Shown here: positions 29,203 to 36,232 of the stretch, one piece after another | How the letters are laid out: each line of letters opens with the position of its first letter | Position numbering within the stretch: the first letter of the stretch is position 1 | Assembly: GCF_018881715.1 (NCBI RefSeq) | Contig: NZ_JACVPW010000013.1 | Location: 124,001-188,000 of the forward strand | Direction: 5' to 3' | Length of the DNA: 64,000 bases | DNA from: Polynucleobacter parvulilacunae | GTDB lineage: Bacteria > Pseudomonadota > Gammaproteobacteria > Burkholderiales > Burkholderiaceae | Made by a program: the position numbers and the translations under genes | Notes under the pieces: model-generated | What the model saw: only the letters and a program-made list of their open reading frames with translations | The model's database searches: none | Told to the model about the DNA's origin: nothing

Positions 29203-30453
29203 ATGGCTCTTATCGTTCATAAATATGGCGGCACCTCAATGGGCTCAACAGAGCGCATTGCCAATGTTGCTAAACGCGTAGCCAAATGGATGCGCGCTGG
29301 CCACCAAGTGGTGGTTGTGCCTTCAGCTATGTCAGGCGAGACAAATCGCCTGCTAGGTCTTGCAAAAGAAATTAACCCAGATGCAAGCCCACGCGAATTA
29401 GATCAAATCGCCTCAACCGGTGAGCAAGTGAGTTCTGGCTTGTTGGCTTTGGCATTGATGCGCGAAGGTATCGATGCAGTGAGTTACGCCGGTTGGCAAG
29501 TAACGGTGCATACCGATTCATCATTTACTAAAGCGCGTATCAAGAGTATTGAGAGCGAAAAGATTCTGAAAGATCTTAATGCTGGACGTGCAGTAGTGGT
29601 TACTGGCTTCCAAGGCGTTGATCCGAACGGCAACATCACCACATTAGGTCGTGGCGGTTCTGATACATCAGCAGTGGCGATGGCTGCAGCCTTAAAGGCA
29701 GACGAGTGCTTAATCTACACCGATGTTGATGGTGTTTACACAACCGACCCACGCGTCTGCGAAGATGCTCGTCGCTTAGACAAAATTACTTTTGAAGAGA
29801 TGCTAGAAATGGCAAGCTTAGGTTCAAAGGTATTGCAGATTCGTTCAGTCGAGTTTGCAGGTAAGTACAAAGTTAAAACCCGGGTTCTGTCTTCTTTGAC
29901 AGACCCATTGATGCCTTTAGCTGATGAGATGAGCTCAGGCACCTTGATTACATTTGAAGAGGACAGCACTATGGAAGCCGCAGTTATTTCCGGCATCGCC
30001 TTTGCGCGTGATGAAGCGAAGATTACCGTTCTTGGAGTTCCTGATCGCCCAGGTATTGCATATCAAATTCTGGGGCCGATTGCGGATGCCAATATTGATG
30101 TGGACATCATCATTCAGAACCAGTCTGTAGAAGGTAAAACAGATTTTACTTTTACAGTGCCGCGCTCTGATTATCAAAAAGCATTGGACTTGCTAAAGAA
30201 CACTGTACAAGCACATATCGAGGCAAAAGAAATCTCTGGTGATCCAAAGGTTTCTAAGGTTTCAGTAGTGGGCGTAGGCATGCGTTCACACGTTGGTATC
30301 GCCAGCAAGATGTTCCGCACCTTGTCAGAAGAGGGCATCAATATCTTGATGATCTCCACTAGCGAAATCAAGATCTCAGTAGTGATTGATGAGAAATACA
30401 TGGAATTGGCTGTACGTGCCCTACACAAGGCATTCGAGCTGGACCAGAAGTAA
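29203..30453 (+). CDS. lysC: Aspartate kinase
   Basis: Phosphorylates aspartate, the entry step to lysine, threonine and methionine. It has 416 residues, a monofunctional Corynebacterium/Pseudomonas-type enzyme. The kinase domain opens VHKYGGTSMGS and contains TLGRGGSDTSAVA and the ATP-binding YTDVDGVYTTDPR; two ACT domains (about 265-410) carry the allosteric site for Lys/Thr. An internal start for a separate beta subunit, as in Bacillus or Corynebacterium, is possible but not visible. It lies 62 bp after tilS; tRNA-Ser follows after 71 bp. Confidence 0.96.
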   Translation: MALIVHKYGGTSMGSTERIANVAKRVAKWMRAGHQVVVVPSAMSGETNRLLGLAKEINPDASPRELDQIASTGEQVSSGLLALALMREGIDAVSYAGWQVTVHTDSSFTKARIKSIESEKILKDLNAGRAVVVTGFQGVDPNGNITTLGRGGSDTSAVAMAAALKADECLIYTDVDGVYTTDPRVCEDARRLDKITFEEMLEMASLGSKVLQIRSVEFAGKYKVKTRVLSSLTDPLMPLADEMSSGTLITFEEDSTMEAAVISGIAFARDEAKITVLGVPDRPGIAYQILGPIADANIDVDIIIQNQSVEGKTDFTFTVPRSDYQKALDLLKNTVQAHIEAKEISGDPKVSKVSVVGVGMRSHVGIASKMFRTLSEEGINILMISTSEIKISVVIDEKYMELAVRALHKAFELDQK

Positions 30454-30524
30454 GTAAAAGAGTAATAAACCCCTCAGAAGCGGTTATCCGTTAAACTGTG
30501 GGGCGTTGTAATAGTAAGAAGTAC

Positions 30525-30619
30525 GGAGACGTGGCCGAGCTGGTCGAAGGCACTCCCCTGCTAAGGGAGCATCGGGGCTAAAACTCTGATCGGAGGTTCG
30601 AATCCTCTCGTCTCCGCCA
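30525..30619 (+). tRNA. tRNA-Ser (anticodon GCT)
   Basis: A 95-base class II tRNA with encoded CCA. Acceptor arms GGAGACG (30525-30531) and CGTCTCC (30609-30615) pair, followed by G and CCA. The anticodon arm CTCCC/GGGAG encloses loop CTGCTAA, giving anticodon GCT (reads AGC/AGU). The long variable arm (CATCGGGGCTAAAACTCTGATC region) is typical of tRNA-Ser. It borders the accessory region to the right, a common integration spot. Confidence 0.95.
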
Positions 30620-30666
30620 GCACTTTTGGCATTTTTTCCTCTTTTTACTATATGCAACATAGACTT

Positions 30667-30690
30667 AGCCCCTTAACCGGGGCTTTTTCT
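30667..30690 (+). terminator. Terminator after tRNA-Ser
   Basis: Stem AGCCCC (30667-30672) and GGGGCT (30679-30684) with loop TTAACC, followed by a TTTTTCTTT run. Confidence 0.85.
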
Positions 30691-30693
30691 TTA

Positions 30694-30786
30694 TTACTCC
30701 CGCTTACCAGTACGCTTACCACCCAAATAATATGTGGTTGCAGATATGTGGCCAATACCATTTAAGCCAATAATCGCTTGTTGCAT
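30694..30786 (-). pseudogene. Possible gene remnant or 30-aa ORF
   Basis: On the minus strand an ATG at 30786 opens a 30-codon frame (MQQAIIGLNGIGHISATTYY, then LGGKRTGKRE). The frame continues upstream for several codons before a stop. The composition looks protein-like, with a basic C-terminus, so it may be the 3' end of a lost gene. No ribosome site is evident. Confidence 0.25.
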
Positions 30787-30859
30787 CTTGGCAGCATGGT
30801 TAATTAATTGAATGCACTAGATTTAAATATAAAAACCAAGATCGTGTCTTATCCAATTT

Positions 30860-31627
30860 ATGAAACTTCATGTACTGAGTGATTTGCATCTAGAGTTTGC
30901 TGACTTTACCCCCGGATCAAATGCAGCAGATGTGATTATTCTGGCGGGTGATATCGGCCTTCGCGCGGAAGGTGTAACTTGGGCCAGGAAATCTTTTTCG
31001 GATCAAGAAATTATTTATGTGGCTGGCAACCATGAGTTCTATGGTTCTCAGCGTTCTCATGTCATTGAGGACATCCAAAATACATGCGCAGAAAACGGCA
31101 TTCATTTCCTTGATGACTATGGGGTTGAGCTATATGATTCGCAGTTAAATACTCCCGTTCGTTTTTTAGGGGCTACTTTATGGACAGACTTTTTATTATT
31201 TGGCGAAGATCTTAAATCTAAATGCTTATCGTATGGCGAGCTTTACTTAAATGACTTCAGAAGAATCCGTGACGGAGGTAGAAATTTTTCCCCGAAAAAG
31301 TCTATCCAATTGCATGAAAAGTCACTGGCTTGGCTGCAAAAAGAGTTAGAGAGTCCCTTTAGTGGCAAGACGGTAGTGGTTACTCATCATCTACCCTCAA
31401 TGAGTTCAGTAGCGGAGCGATATAAACCGGATCTACTATCCACCTGTTTTGCCTCCGAGTTAGCCCATCTCTTTGGAAAGATGTCTTTATGGATTCATGG
31501 GCATACGCATGACTCCTGTGATTATCAAATGCATGGCACTAGGGTGGTTTGTAATCCTCGCGGTTATGTGCGATCTAATCATGCTGAGAACCCAGCATTT
31601 AATCCATCTTTAATAATTGAAATCTAG
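30860..31627 (+). CDS. Calcineurin-like metallophosphoesterase
   Basis: A 255-residue cytoplasmic phosphoesterase. All five metallophosphatase motifs are seen: LSDLHLEF (about 6-13), AGDIGL (about 30), GNHEFYG (about 55), VTHHLPS (about 174) and HGHTHD (about 214). This branch is often annotated as a Ser/Thr phosphatase-like or nucleotide phosphodiesterase of unknown substrate. It stands alone between the tRNA-Ser terminator and a convergent hipA-like gene, at the left edge of the accessory stretch. It is distinct from lpxH, lacking the LpxH-specific segments. Confidence 0.8.
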   Translation: MKLHVLSDLHLEFADFTPGSNAADVIILAGDIGLRAEGVTWARKSFSDQEIIYVAGNHEFYGSQRSHVIEDIQNTCAENGIHFLDDYGVELYDSQLNTPVRFLGATLWTDFLLFGEDLKSKCLSYGELYLNDFRRIRDGGRNFSPKKSIQLHEKSLAWLQKELESPFSGKTVVVTHHLPSMSSVAERYKPDLLSTCFASELAHLFGKMSLWIHGHTHDSCDYQMHGTRVVCNPRGYVRSNHAENPAFNPSLIIEI

Positions 31628-31656
31628 TTACCCACCATACGCTTCATAATGAGAGC

Positions 31657-32964
31657 TTAGTTTTTGGCTAAAGTCTTGATTAATTCAGGGCTGCAAATAT
31701 CATCGATACGCCTAAAGGCTAGAGAGATTTCTTCGATTTGATCTGCAGCAATTCCAAGGCTTTCAAAGTGAGTTTTCCATTGCCTAGTTACTCGCCATAC
31801 ACGATCGATAATGTCGCTTGCTTGCTGCGCGGAAAGGCCAAAGCGCTCTTTGGCACCATAGGCATTATCTAGTGTGGCCAATTTACCTTGTGGTCCAACA
31901 CCTAGATGTTGATAACGCTCACTTGCAATGACTGCATGAGGCATCACGTCATAGAGTGGGCTCAGGCTCCAACCTTTAAGTGCATGGCTCCATAAGAATG
32001 CATGATTGCGTAGATGATCATCATCGTTACTAACAAAAATATTAAAGATCATGCGTGCATATAGTTCTTCAATATCAGCTTTGACTGTTTGAACCACGCA
32101 ATATCTGCGGATGGTATCCGCAATATCCATATAGCTTTTTGTGTTGGATTCTGATTCGTGACAGGCAACTAAGGTGAGGGCGCTAACGACATGATGACGA
32201 ATTTCTAGTGACCGAGCAAAAGCAGTCCAAGAGCGATCAAAGCGTTTGACCATCAACACTTTTTTCTTGCCAACTTGTTCTAATTGCGTTTGCGCTACAT
32301 TAAGACCGGCTAACTGCGCAAGTTTGAGTGTGGCGTATTCAATGCTTGGTACATCTAAAGCGCCATCTGCGTTACCTGGGAACTTGGCCATCCATAAAAT
32401 GTTGTCATCATCACGCACGCTTGCCTTAGGACGCATGCCCCCAAGACCGCTACCTACAATCAAAATTCTCGATAACGCTTCTGATACAGGTAAGCCAGCC
32501 TCAATCTTTTGTGCACCTTCCAGTACGTAAGATAGATTGTGAATACTTTCATGAGCAGGGCGCTCCTCTTGATCTAAAGAAGACCGAATGTCTAAAGCCC
32601 CAACACGATCACTGCCCGCTTCGAGTAGATAGGTTGATTCTGGCAGGCTATTGGCTGGAACCTTAAGCCTAGCTTCAATCACTCTTCTTCCCCAAGAATC
32701 AGGAGCAGCATCCCGAATTCCACCAAAAGCCTCTAAGCCGTTAGGTGGAATGAGGCGTTTACCTTTGATCTCACTTTTACTCTTAAGACTAAGGGCGACT
32801 GGATCTACTTCTTGTGCGTTGCTCCTATCTAAGTAACGCAAGCCATAAGCAAATGAAGAGGCAATAAGTCTTGAGCCTTCTTCATCTACTTGCAGTTGTC
32901 CTGCTGGTACAAATTGCCCATCAAGATTGGCAAAGACAAAAAGATCCTTAGTGGTATTGGCCAT
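31657..32964 (-). CDS. hipA: HipA-family serine/threonine kinase toxin
   Basis: Toxin of a type II HipBA-like system; E. coli HipA phosphorylates GltX and induces persistence. It has 435 residues, close to the 440 of E. coli, and looks intact. The N-terminal HipA_N subdomain is followed by the loop GSGLGGMRPKASV (171-183), a kinase lysine in WMAKFP (194), the catalytic NDDDHLRNH (313-321) and the metal-binding Asp in PLYDV (339). It overlaps the upstream antitoxin stop by one base, so the two are coupled. The target in this host is unknown; family members differ in substrate. Confidence 0.88.
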   Translation of the reverse strand: MANTTKDLFVFANLDGQFVPAGQLQVDEEGSRLIASSFAYGLRYLDRSNAQEVDPVALSLKSKSEIKGKRLIPPNGLEAFGGIRDAAPDSWGRRVIEARLKVPANSLPESTYLLEAGSDRVGALDIRSSLDQEERPAHESIHNLSYVLEGAQKIEAGLPVSEALSRILIVGSGLGGMRPKASVRDDDNILWMAKFPGNADGALDVPSIEYATLKLAQLAGLNVAQTQLEQVGKKKVLMVKRFDRSWTAFARSLEIRHHVVSALTLVACHESESNTKSYMDIADTIRRYCVVQTVKADIEELYARMIFNIFVSNDDDHLRNHAFLWSHALKGWSLSPLYDVMPHAVIASERYQHLGVGPQGKLATLDNAYGAKERFGLSAQQASDIIDRVWRVTRQWKTHFESLGIAADQIEEISLAFRRIDDICSPELIKTLAKN

Positions 32965-33320
32965 CAGAAATCAAGCGCTTTCATTTCCGCTGCACTTAAA
33001 TCACGCACGCGTTGTGGACGTGAGCGACGCTCTAAAGCAATGATCGCAGGATCATCTCCGCTTAAGAGTTGCAACAAGTTCATGCCTGGAGCGATTGCAT
33101 CTAAGTAACGCAGGAGCGCGCCAACGGCTACACCAGGATCACCCTTTTCAATGCGCTGTGCAGTGGCGCGAGATAGGCCGGCACGGACTGCTGCTTCACC
33201 TTGGCGAACACGACGCGCAAGACGCAAAGAAACAAGGCATTGCGCTATTTCAGCGGATTGGCCAAGTTGCTTTGATGTTAGGGTCAGCTCTTGATCTACG
33301 CGCATAGTTGCCTCATGCAT
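32964..33320 (-). CDS. hipB: HipB-like XRE-family antitoxin
   Basis: Cognate antitoxin and autorepressor of the HipA-like toxin. It has 118 residues: an N-terminal extension (1-30), a HTH with VRQGEAAVRAGLSRATAQRIEKGDPGVAVGAL (read in segments, about 38-70), and a C-terminal tail ending SAAEMKALDF. The tail ends close to the hipA start; the TGATGG junction links the two genes. Upstream on the same strand lie a promoter and two inverted repeats that could be its operators. Confidence 0.85.
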   Translation of the reverse strand: MHEATMRVDQELTLTSKQLGQSAEIAQCLVSLRLARRVRQGEAAVRAGLSRATAQRIEKGDPGVAVGALLRYLDAIAPGMNLLQLLSGDDPAIIALERRSRPQRVRDLSAAEMKALDF

Positions 33321-33340
33321 TTTGTTAGGTATGAGGCTTT

Positions 33341-33369
33341 AATATACCTGTTTATACGCCATAGATCAA
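33341..33369 (-). promoter_or_regulatory. Promoter of the hipBA-like operon
   Basis: Minus-strand TTGATC (33369-33364), 17-base spacer, TATATT (33346-33341). The start would fall near 33334, about 14 bases before the antitoxin ATG, so the leader is very short. Confidence 0.6.
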
Positions 33370-33376
33370 TAAATAT

Positions 33377-33392
33377 GACTCATAAAAGAGTC
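33377..33392. promoter_or_regulatory. Operator-like inverted repeat 1 upstream of hipB
   Basis: GACTC-ATAAAA-GAGTC, 5-bp perfect arms, immediately upstream of the -35. It is the first of two symmetric elements whose centres are 31 bp (about three helical turns) apart. Confidence 0.5.
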
Positions 33393-33407
33393 TTTAAGTG
33401 TTTTAAT

Positions 33408-33423
33408 GACTTATTTATAAGTC
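33408..33423. promoter_or_regulatory. Operator-like inverted repeat 2 upstream of hipB
   Basis: GACTTAT-TT-ATAAGTC, 7-bp perfect arms. With element 1 it forms an imperfect 31-bp tandem duplication starting ATGACT and containing AGTCTTT in both copies. Confidence 0.5.
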
Positions 33424-33425
33424 TT

Positions 33426-33863
33426 TTAATGGTTTAGAGTAGAAAATGTAGGCTTGTAATTCCGCCAAAGGGACGCCTCTTTACTGGACAGATTTTCCAT
33501 GCATTTTTCTATAAAGCCCTCCCAGTCGCTCATCAAGCAAACCCGTTTTTCCAGCTGATCTTGCCTTCTATAGGCCGCCTCCGCCTTATTCTGAATCGTG
33601 TGCGCCAAAGCTAACTCGACAGTCTCATTTGAGTATTCAGTAGTCTCGGCAGCCCAGTCACGAAATGTAGATCTAAAGCCATGCGGCACAAAGTCTGCGT
33701 ACTTAGGCATCTTTCTCATCATTGCAAGTAGGGCCATATTAGATAGAGCGCGCTCCTTATGCAAAGAGCTAGGGAATAAATAGGAGTTCACTCTGATTGT
33801 CTTCAAATGCTTGAGGGTTTCTATAGCCCTGGTATTTAGCGGTAGTGGAAGCCTCCCGAGCAC
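33426..33863 (-). pseudogene. Truncated tyrosine recombinase (P4-type integrase C-terminus)
   Basis: The 145-codon frame encodes only the C-terminal catalytic half of a P4-like phage integrase: PHGFRSTFRDWAAE holds the conserved H-x-x-R and a later ELALAH...KAEAAYRR segment precedes the tyrosine region. The N-terminal arm-binding and core domains (some 250 residues) and the first catalytic Arg are missing. A TGA blocks the frame three codons above the GTG at 33863, so no full protein can be made. It marks a decayed mobile element in the accessory region, about 2.8 kb from tRNA-Ser. Confidence 0.85.
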
Positions 33864-33888
33864 AGGCGTTTGTCAAGAGATCTAACTT

Positions 33889-34068
33889 ATGAAAATTCAA
33901 TACCTATTTGTATTGCTCGGTGCTAGCTTATTGGTGGCATGCGGTGGTGGTGGTGGAGGAAGTAGCTCCTCTAGTTCAGCGCCATCCCCAGCACCAGCAC
34001 CATCCGCTCCAACCGTAAACCAAAATGCAACTGCTGCAACTTCTGCGGTTATCTTGGTTGGAATGTAA
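33889..34068 (+). CDS. Small Gly/Ser-rich lipoprotein (59 aa)
   Basis: A 59-residue product below usual length cut-offs. MKIQYLFVLLGASLLVAC is a signal peptide with lipobox LVAC (Cys18), followed by six Gly, six Ser, then a PSPAPAPSAP linker and a short Asn/Thr/Ala tail ending VILVGM. Poly-Gly/poly-Ser tethers after the lipid-anchor Cys are seen at the start of large surface lipoproteins, so this could be a stand-alone peptide or the N-terminal remnant of a larger one. It starts 25 bp from the integrase fragment and ends just before a strong terminator. No clear Shine-Dalgarno. Confidence 0.6.
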   Translation: MKIQYLFVLLGASLLVACGGGGGGSSSSSSAPSPAPAPSAPTVNQNATAATSAVILVGM

Positions 34069-34088
34069 TCTTGAAATATGAGTTAAAG

Positions 34089-34115
34089 AAAAAGCCCCTG
34101 ACGGGGCTTTTTCTT
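34089..34115. terminator. Bidirectional terminator between two small lipoprotein genes
   Basis: Stem AAAAAGCCCC/GGGGCTTTTT with loop TGAC and T run; placed between the plus-strand gene ending at 34068 and the minus-strand gene ending at 34119. Confidence 0.92.
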
Positions 34116-34118
34116 TGC

Positions 34119-34670
34119 TTAATTACTGATTGCGCCAACGGCCTGCATATAGCCTTGGATATATTGTGGTGGCACAAAGAGTTCAGTCTTCACTCCATTC
34201 TTGGCGGAAAGGGTGATGATGAAACCTTTCTTCATTTTTTCTTTGAGGAATGCTTCAGTAATTTGAATAGAGACTACCTCTCTAAAGATGCAGCCTCTAT
34301 CGCCGCAAGCACCAGCTTCTCTACCTATAACTTTAAATGTAGTGGCAGGGGTGTTTTCTAAGATCGCGGAATCGTAATAACGCCACTGCGAGAAATAGGT
34401 TAGTTGTGCATTGAGCTCATATGTCTTAGCTCCTTGCTTGGTTTGCTCGGCTCTTAAGCTAAACATTTCATAGGTATTGGCTTCATCCATCGTATTGATA
34501 GGAGGGCCTTGATAAGTCTTGCCACCCGTTGCTGAATTCGGCGTGATGATCGTCGAGTGGTAAACATCATTAATTTCCCAGCCGCTAATCTTTCTGTCAT
34601 TCATATTGCAGGCAAGAAGGCCGGCACTAACTGTTAGTAATAAAACAACTCGATAAATGTTTCGTTGCAT
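34119..34670 (-). CDS. Hypothetical lipoprotein (183 aa)
   Basis: I do not recognise a family. The N-terminus MQRNIYRVVLLLTVSAGLLAC is a lipoprotein signal with lipobox LLAC (Cys21). The mature part of about 160 residues is mixed alpha/beta with a Cys pair in GACGDRGC (near 120) that may form a disulfide, and segments such as FKVIGREAG and FIITLSAKNG that read like beta strands. It is probably a periplasm-facing, membrane-anchored protein. It is single, with a promoterless-looking upstream region shared with the divergent HTH cassette. Confidence 0.75.
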   Translation of the reverse strand: MQRNIYRVVLLLTVSAGLLACNMNDRKISGWEINDVYHSTIITPNSATGGKTYQGPPINTMDEANTYEMFSLRAEQTKQGAKTYELNAQLTYFSQWRYYDSAILENTPATTFKVIGREAGACGDRGCIFREVVSIQITEAFLKEKMKKGFIITLSAKNGVKTELFVPPQYIQGYMQAVGAISN

Positions 34671-34822
34671 ATAAAGCCCCCTAAGTTCCCCAAATAATAC
34701 TATTTCTAGTTAAAGCCCAGTTTTACTGACTTACAGCCTTTGTCAGTAAAGGCCTTAGGCCAAGCCCCCAGTCAATTTTCCTCATTAGGGTATCTCACTA
34801 GACAATTAATATACTTCACAAG

Positions 34823-34850
34823 TTCACAACTTCAGATGTTGTGTTATAGT
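34823..34850 (+). promoter_or_regulatory. Promoter with overlapping inverted repeat for the small HTH cassette
   Basis: TTCACA (34823-34828), 16-base spacer, TATAGT (34845-34850). An inverted repeat CACAAC-TTCAGAT-GTTGTG (34825-34843) fills the spacer, and TTCACAA occurs twice in tandem (34816-34829). This suits autorepression by the HTH protein encoded 20 bp downstream. Confidence 0.5.
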
Positions 34851-34869
34851 GCTAGAACTGGGAGATGGA

Positions 34870-35049
34870 ATGAAGAGACAAATACCGAAAACACATCAAG
34901 CCTTGGAGTGGGTAGGGAAGGGCATGACCGCTGCTCAGGCAGCAAGAAAAATGCAAATTTCAGAATCCAGTGTGTATGCCGCCCTCAGAAAGACGAAGGC
35001 GAAAGAAGTAGGTTGTTGTCCAACGTGTGGTCACAAAATAAGGAACTAA
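34870..35049 (+). CDS. Small HTH protein with C-terminal zinc knuckle (59 aa)
   Basis: A 59-residue basic protein. Residues 10-42 form a resolvase/Hin-type HTH (ALEWVGKGMTAAQAARKM, then ISESSVYAALRK). The tail holds a single knuckle C49-C50-x-x-C53-G-H55, half of a zinc ribbon, which could complete zinc binding as a dimer. The ATG at 34870 has GGGAGATGG just upstream; a frame extension to 34849 is less likely. It is followed after 1 bp by an exported protein and then a Smr protein, so it heads a three-gene set. Probably a DNA-binding regulator of phage or island origin. Confidence 0.72.
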   Translation: MKRQIPKTHQALEWVGKGMTAAQAARKMQISESSVYAALRKTKAKEVGCCPTCGHKIRN

Positions 35050-35050
35050 G

Positions 35051-35350
35051 ATGAAAAAGACTCTATTAGCAGCCGTAACAATCTCTGTTGCTGCATTCGC
35101 GTACGCGAATACATCTCCGTCAGATTCTTCTGAGTTAGTAAATCAGCAGTGCAAGATTTCTGCTGAAGCAGTATCTACGTTGAAAGGCTTGCGTTATGGC
35201 AACACTTCAATTCGTAAAGATGTATCTACATTAATCAACGCTAGCCTAAAGACTCCAGAGAATCGCGATCTTGCACAAAAGACTCTAAATATGATGGTTG
35301 ACGATAAGTCGGCTGATGTTAGAAGCCTAGAAGGTAAGTACTGCTCTTAA
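35051..35350 (+). CDS. Small exported protein of unknown function (99 aa)
   Basis: MKKTLLAAVTISVAAFAYA is a classic Sec signal peptide, with cleavage likely after AYA (19). The mature 80 residues are helical (EAVSTLKGLRYG, TLINASLKTPENRDLAQKTL) and have exactly two cysteines, near each end (34 and 98), which could form a disulfide in the periplasm. No family is recognised. It starts one base after the stop of the HTH gene, so it is probably co-translated with it, an odd pairing of a DNA-binding and a secreted product. Confidence 0.75.
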   Translation: MKKTLLAAVTISVAAFAYANTSPSDSSELVNQQCKISAEAVSTLKGLRYGNTSIRKDVSTLINASLKTPENRDLAQKTLNMMVDDKSADVRSLEGKYCS

Positions 35351-35374
35351 GGAGTTCAGTCGAACTGAAGCAAA

Positions 35375-35836
35375 TTGGCGCATAACGCAGAATGTCCTGA
35401 CTGTGGGAATGTGCGGGCATTGTTTAATCAGTGCCCGCATTGTGGTTCTGACAATTTGCCAATATTGAGTTCAGACACGATTGAGCTCAATATTAAGCAG
35501 GATGGCCCTTATGTTGATGAGGCGTTAGAGCGTTTAACTGACTATTTACGAAAATCCCTAGAAGTAGGCATTAAGGCGATTGTCTTGATTCATGGCTATG
35601 GATCAAGCGGTGAGGGTGGTCGGATTAAATGGGCAATTCATGATGCGCTAGAAAACAACCGCTATTCCGATCGGGTAGATGAATACCACTTTGGCGAAGA
35701 TGTCGCCTTTGGAAGCGAAGCCTATCAAGCTCTGCTTAGGCGCCGTCCTGGTCTAAAACGTTACCTTAAGCGCTTCAAAGAAGGCAATGCAGGAATGACT
35801 GTTCTATTGTTGGGAAGTCAGGTTAGAAGTGCTTAG
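35375..35836 (+). CDS. Zinc-ribbon Smr-domain protein
   Basis: A 153-residue protein. The N-terminus has a four-cysteine zinc ribbon (C7, C10, C20, C23 in CPDCGN and CPHCGS). The rest is a Smr domain (about 35-150): LDLH-like strand ELNIKQDGPYVDEAL, then the signature IVLIHGYGSSGEGGRIK. Smr domains are nucleases or nucleic-acid binders in MutS2 and stand-alone proteins. The start is TTG at 35375 with no good ribosome site, and no ATG is available before the first cysteine pair. It lies 24 bp after the exported protein. Confidence 0.7.
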   Translation: MAHNAECPDCGNVRALFNQCPHCGSDNLPILSSDTIELNIKQDGPYVDEALERLTDYLRKSLEVGIKAIVLIHGYGSSGEGGRIKWAIHDALENNRYSDRVDEYHFGEDVAFGSEAYQALLRRRPGLKRYLKRFKEGNAGMTVLLLGSQVRSA

Positions 35837-35884
35837 AATAGGGTTATATCTGCAATTCATGTATTACCCATTAGGAATTTCTCT

Positions 35885-36226
35885 ATGACCGCTAAGAAAA
35901 TAGACCACTCTGAATTACATGATGACAAGCAAACAGGCTCAGAAAGCTTAATTGCTGAATTCAAATCTTTAATGGTTGATGCTGAGGCTTTAATCAAGGC
36001 TACCGAAGATCATCCCGGCGCTGCAATCAGTTCCATTCGTAATAAGGCTCTTGAAACGCTGGCAGGGGCTAAAGAAAGTATTTCTAGTGTCGAAGGTAAG
36101 CTGCTGGATAAAGCAAAGCTAGCTGCGGAAGGTGCGGATGACTTTGTTCATCGAAATCCTTGGGAAGCTGTTGGCGTTGCAGCAGGCTTAGGCTTGCTTA
36201 TTGGTTTATTTATTGGACGCCGTTAA
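35885..36226 (+). CDS. DUF883 family protein, YqjD/ElaB-like
   Basis: A 113-residue tail-anchored membrane protein. It consists of a long amphipathic helix (about 20-90, AEFKSLMVDAEALIKATEDHPGAA), then HRNPWEAVGVAAGLGLLIGLFIGRR, where the WEAVG...GLLIG membrane segment and terminal Arg pair are the DUF883 signature. E. coli YqjD binds ribosomes at the inner membrane in stationary phase. It is followed after 6 bp by a YqjE-like and then a YqjK-like gene, the conserved trio. Confidence 0.9.
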   Translation: MTAKKIDHSELHDDKQTGSESLIAEFKSLMVDAEALIKATEDHPGAAISSIRNKALETLAGAKESISSVEGKLLDKAKLAAEGADDFVHRNPWEAVGVAAGLGLLIGLFIGRR

Positions 36227-36232
36227 ATCTCT

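Noticed and set aside
30525-33863. tRNA-Ser as attachment site with a duplicated 3' end at the island's far border
   Set aside because: I could not find a repeat of the tRNA 3' end near the integrase fragment or up to 37 kb.
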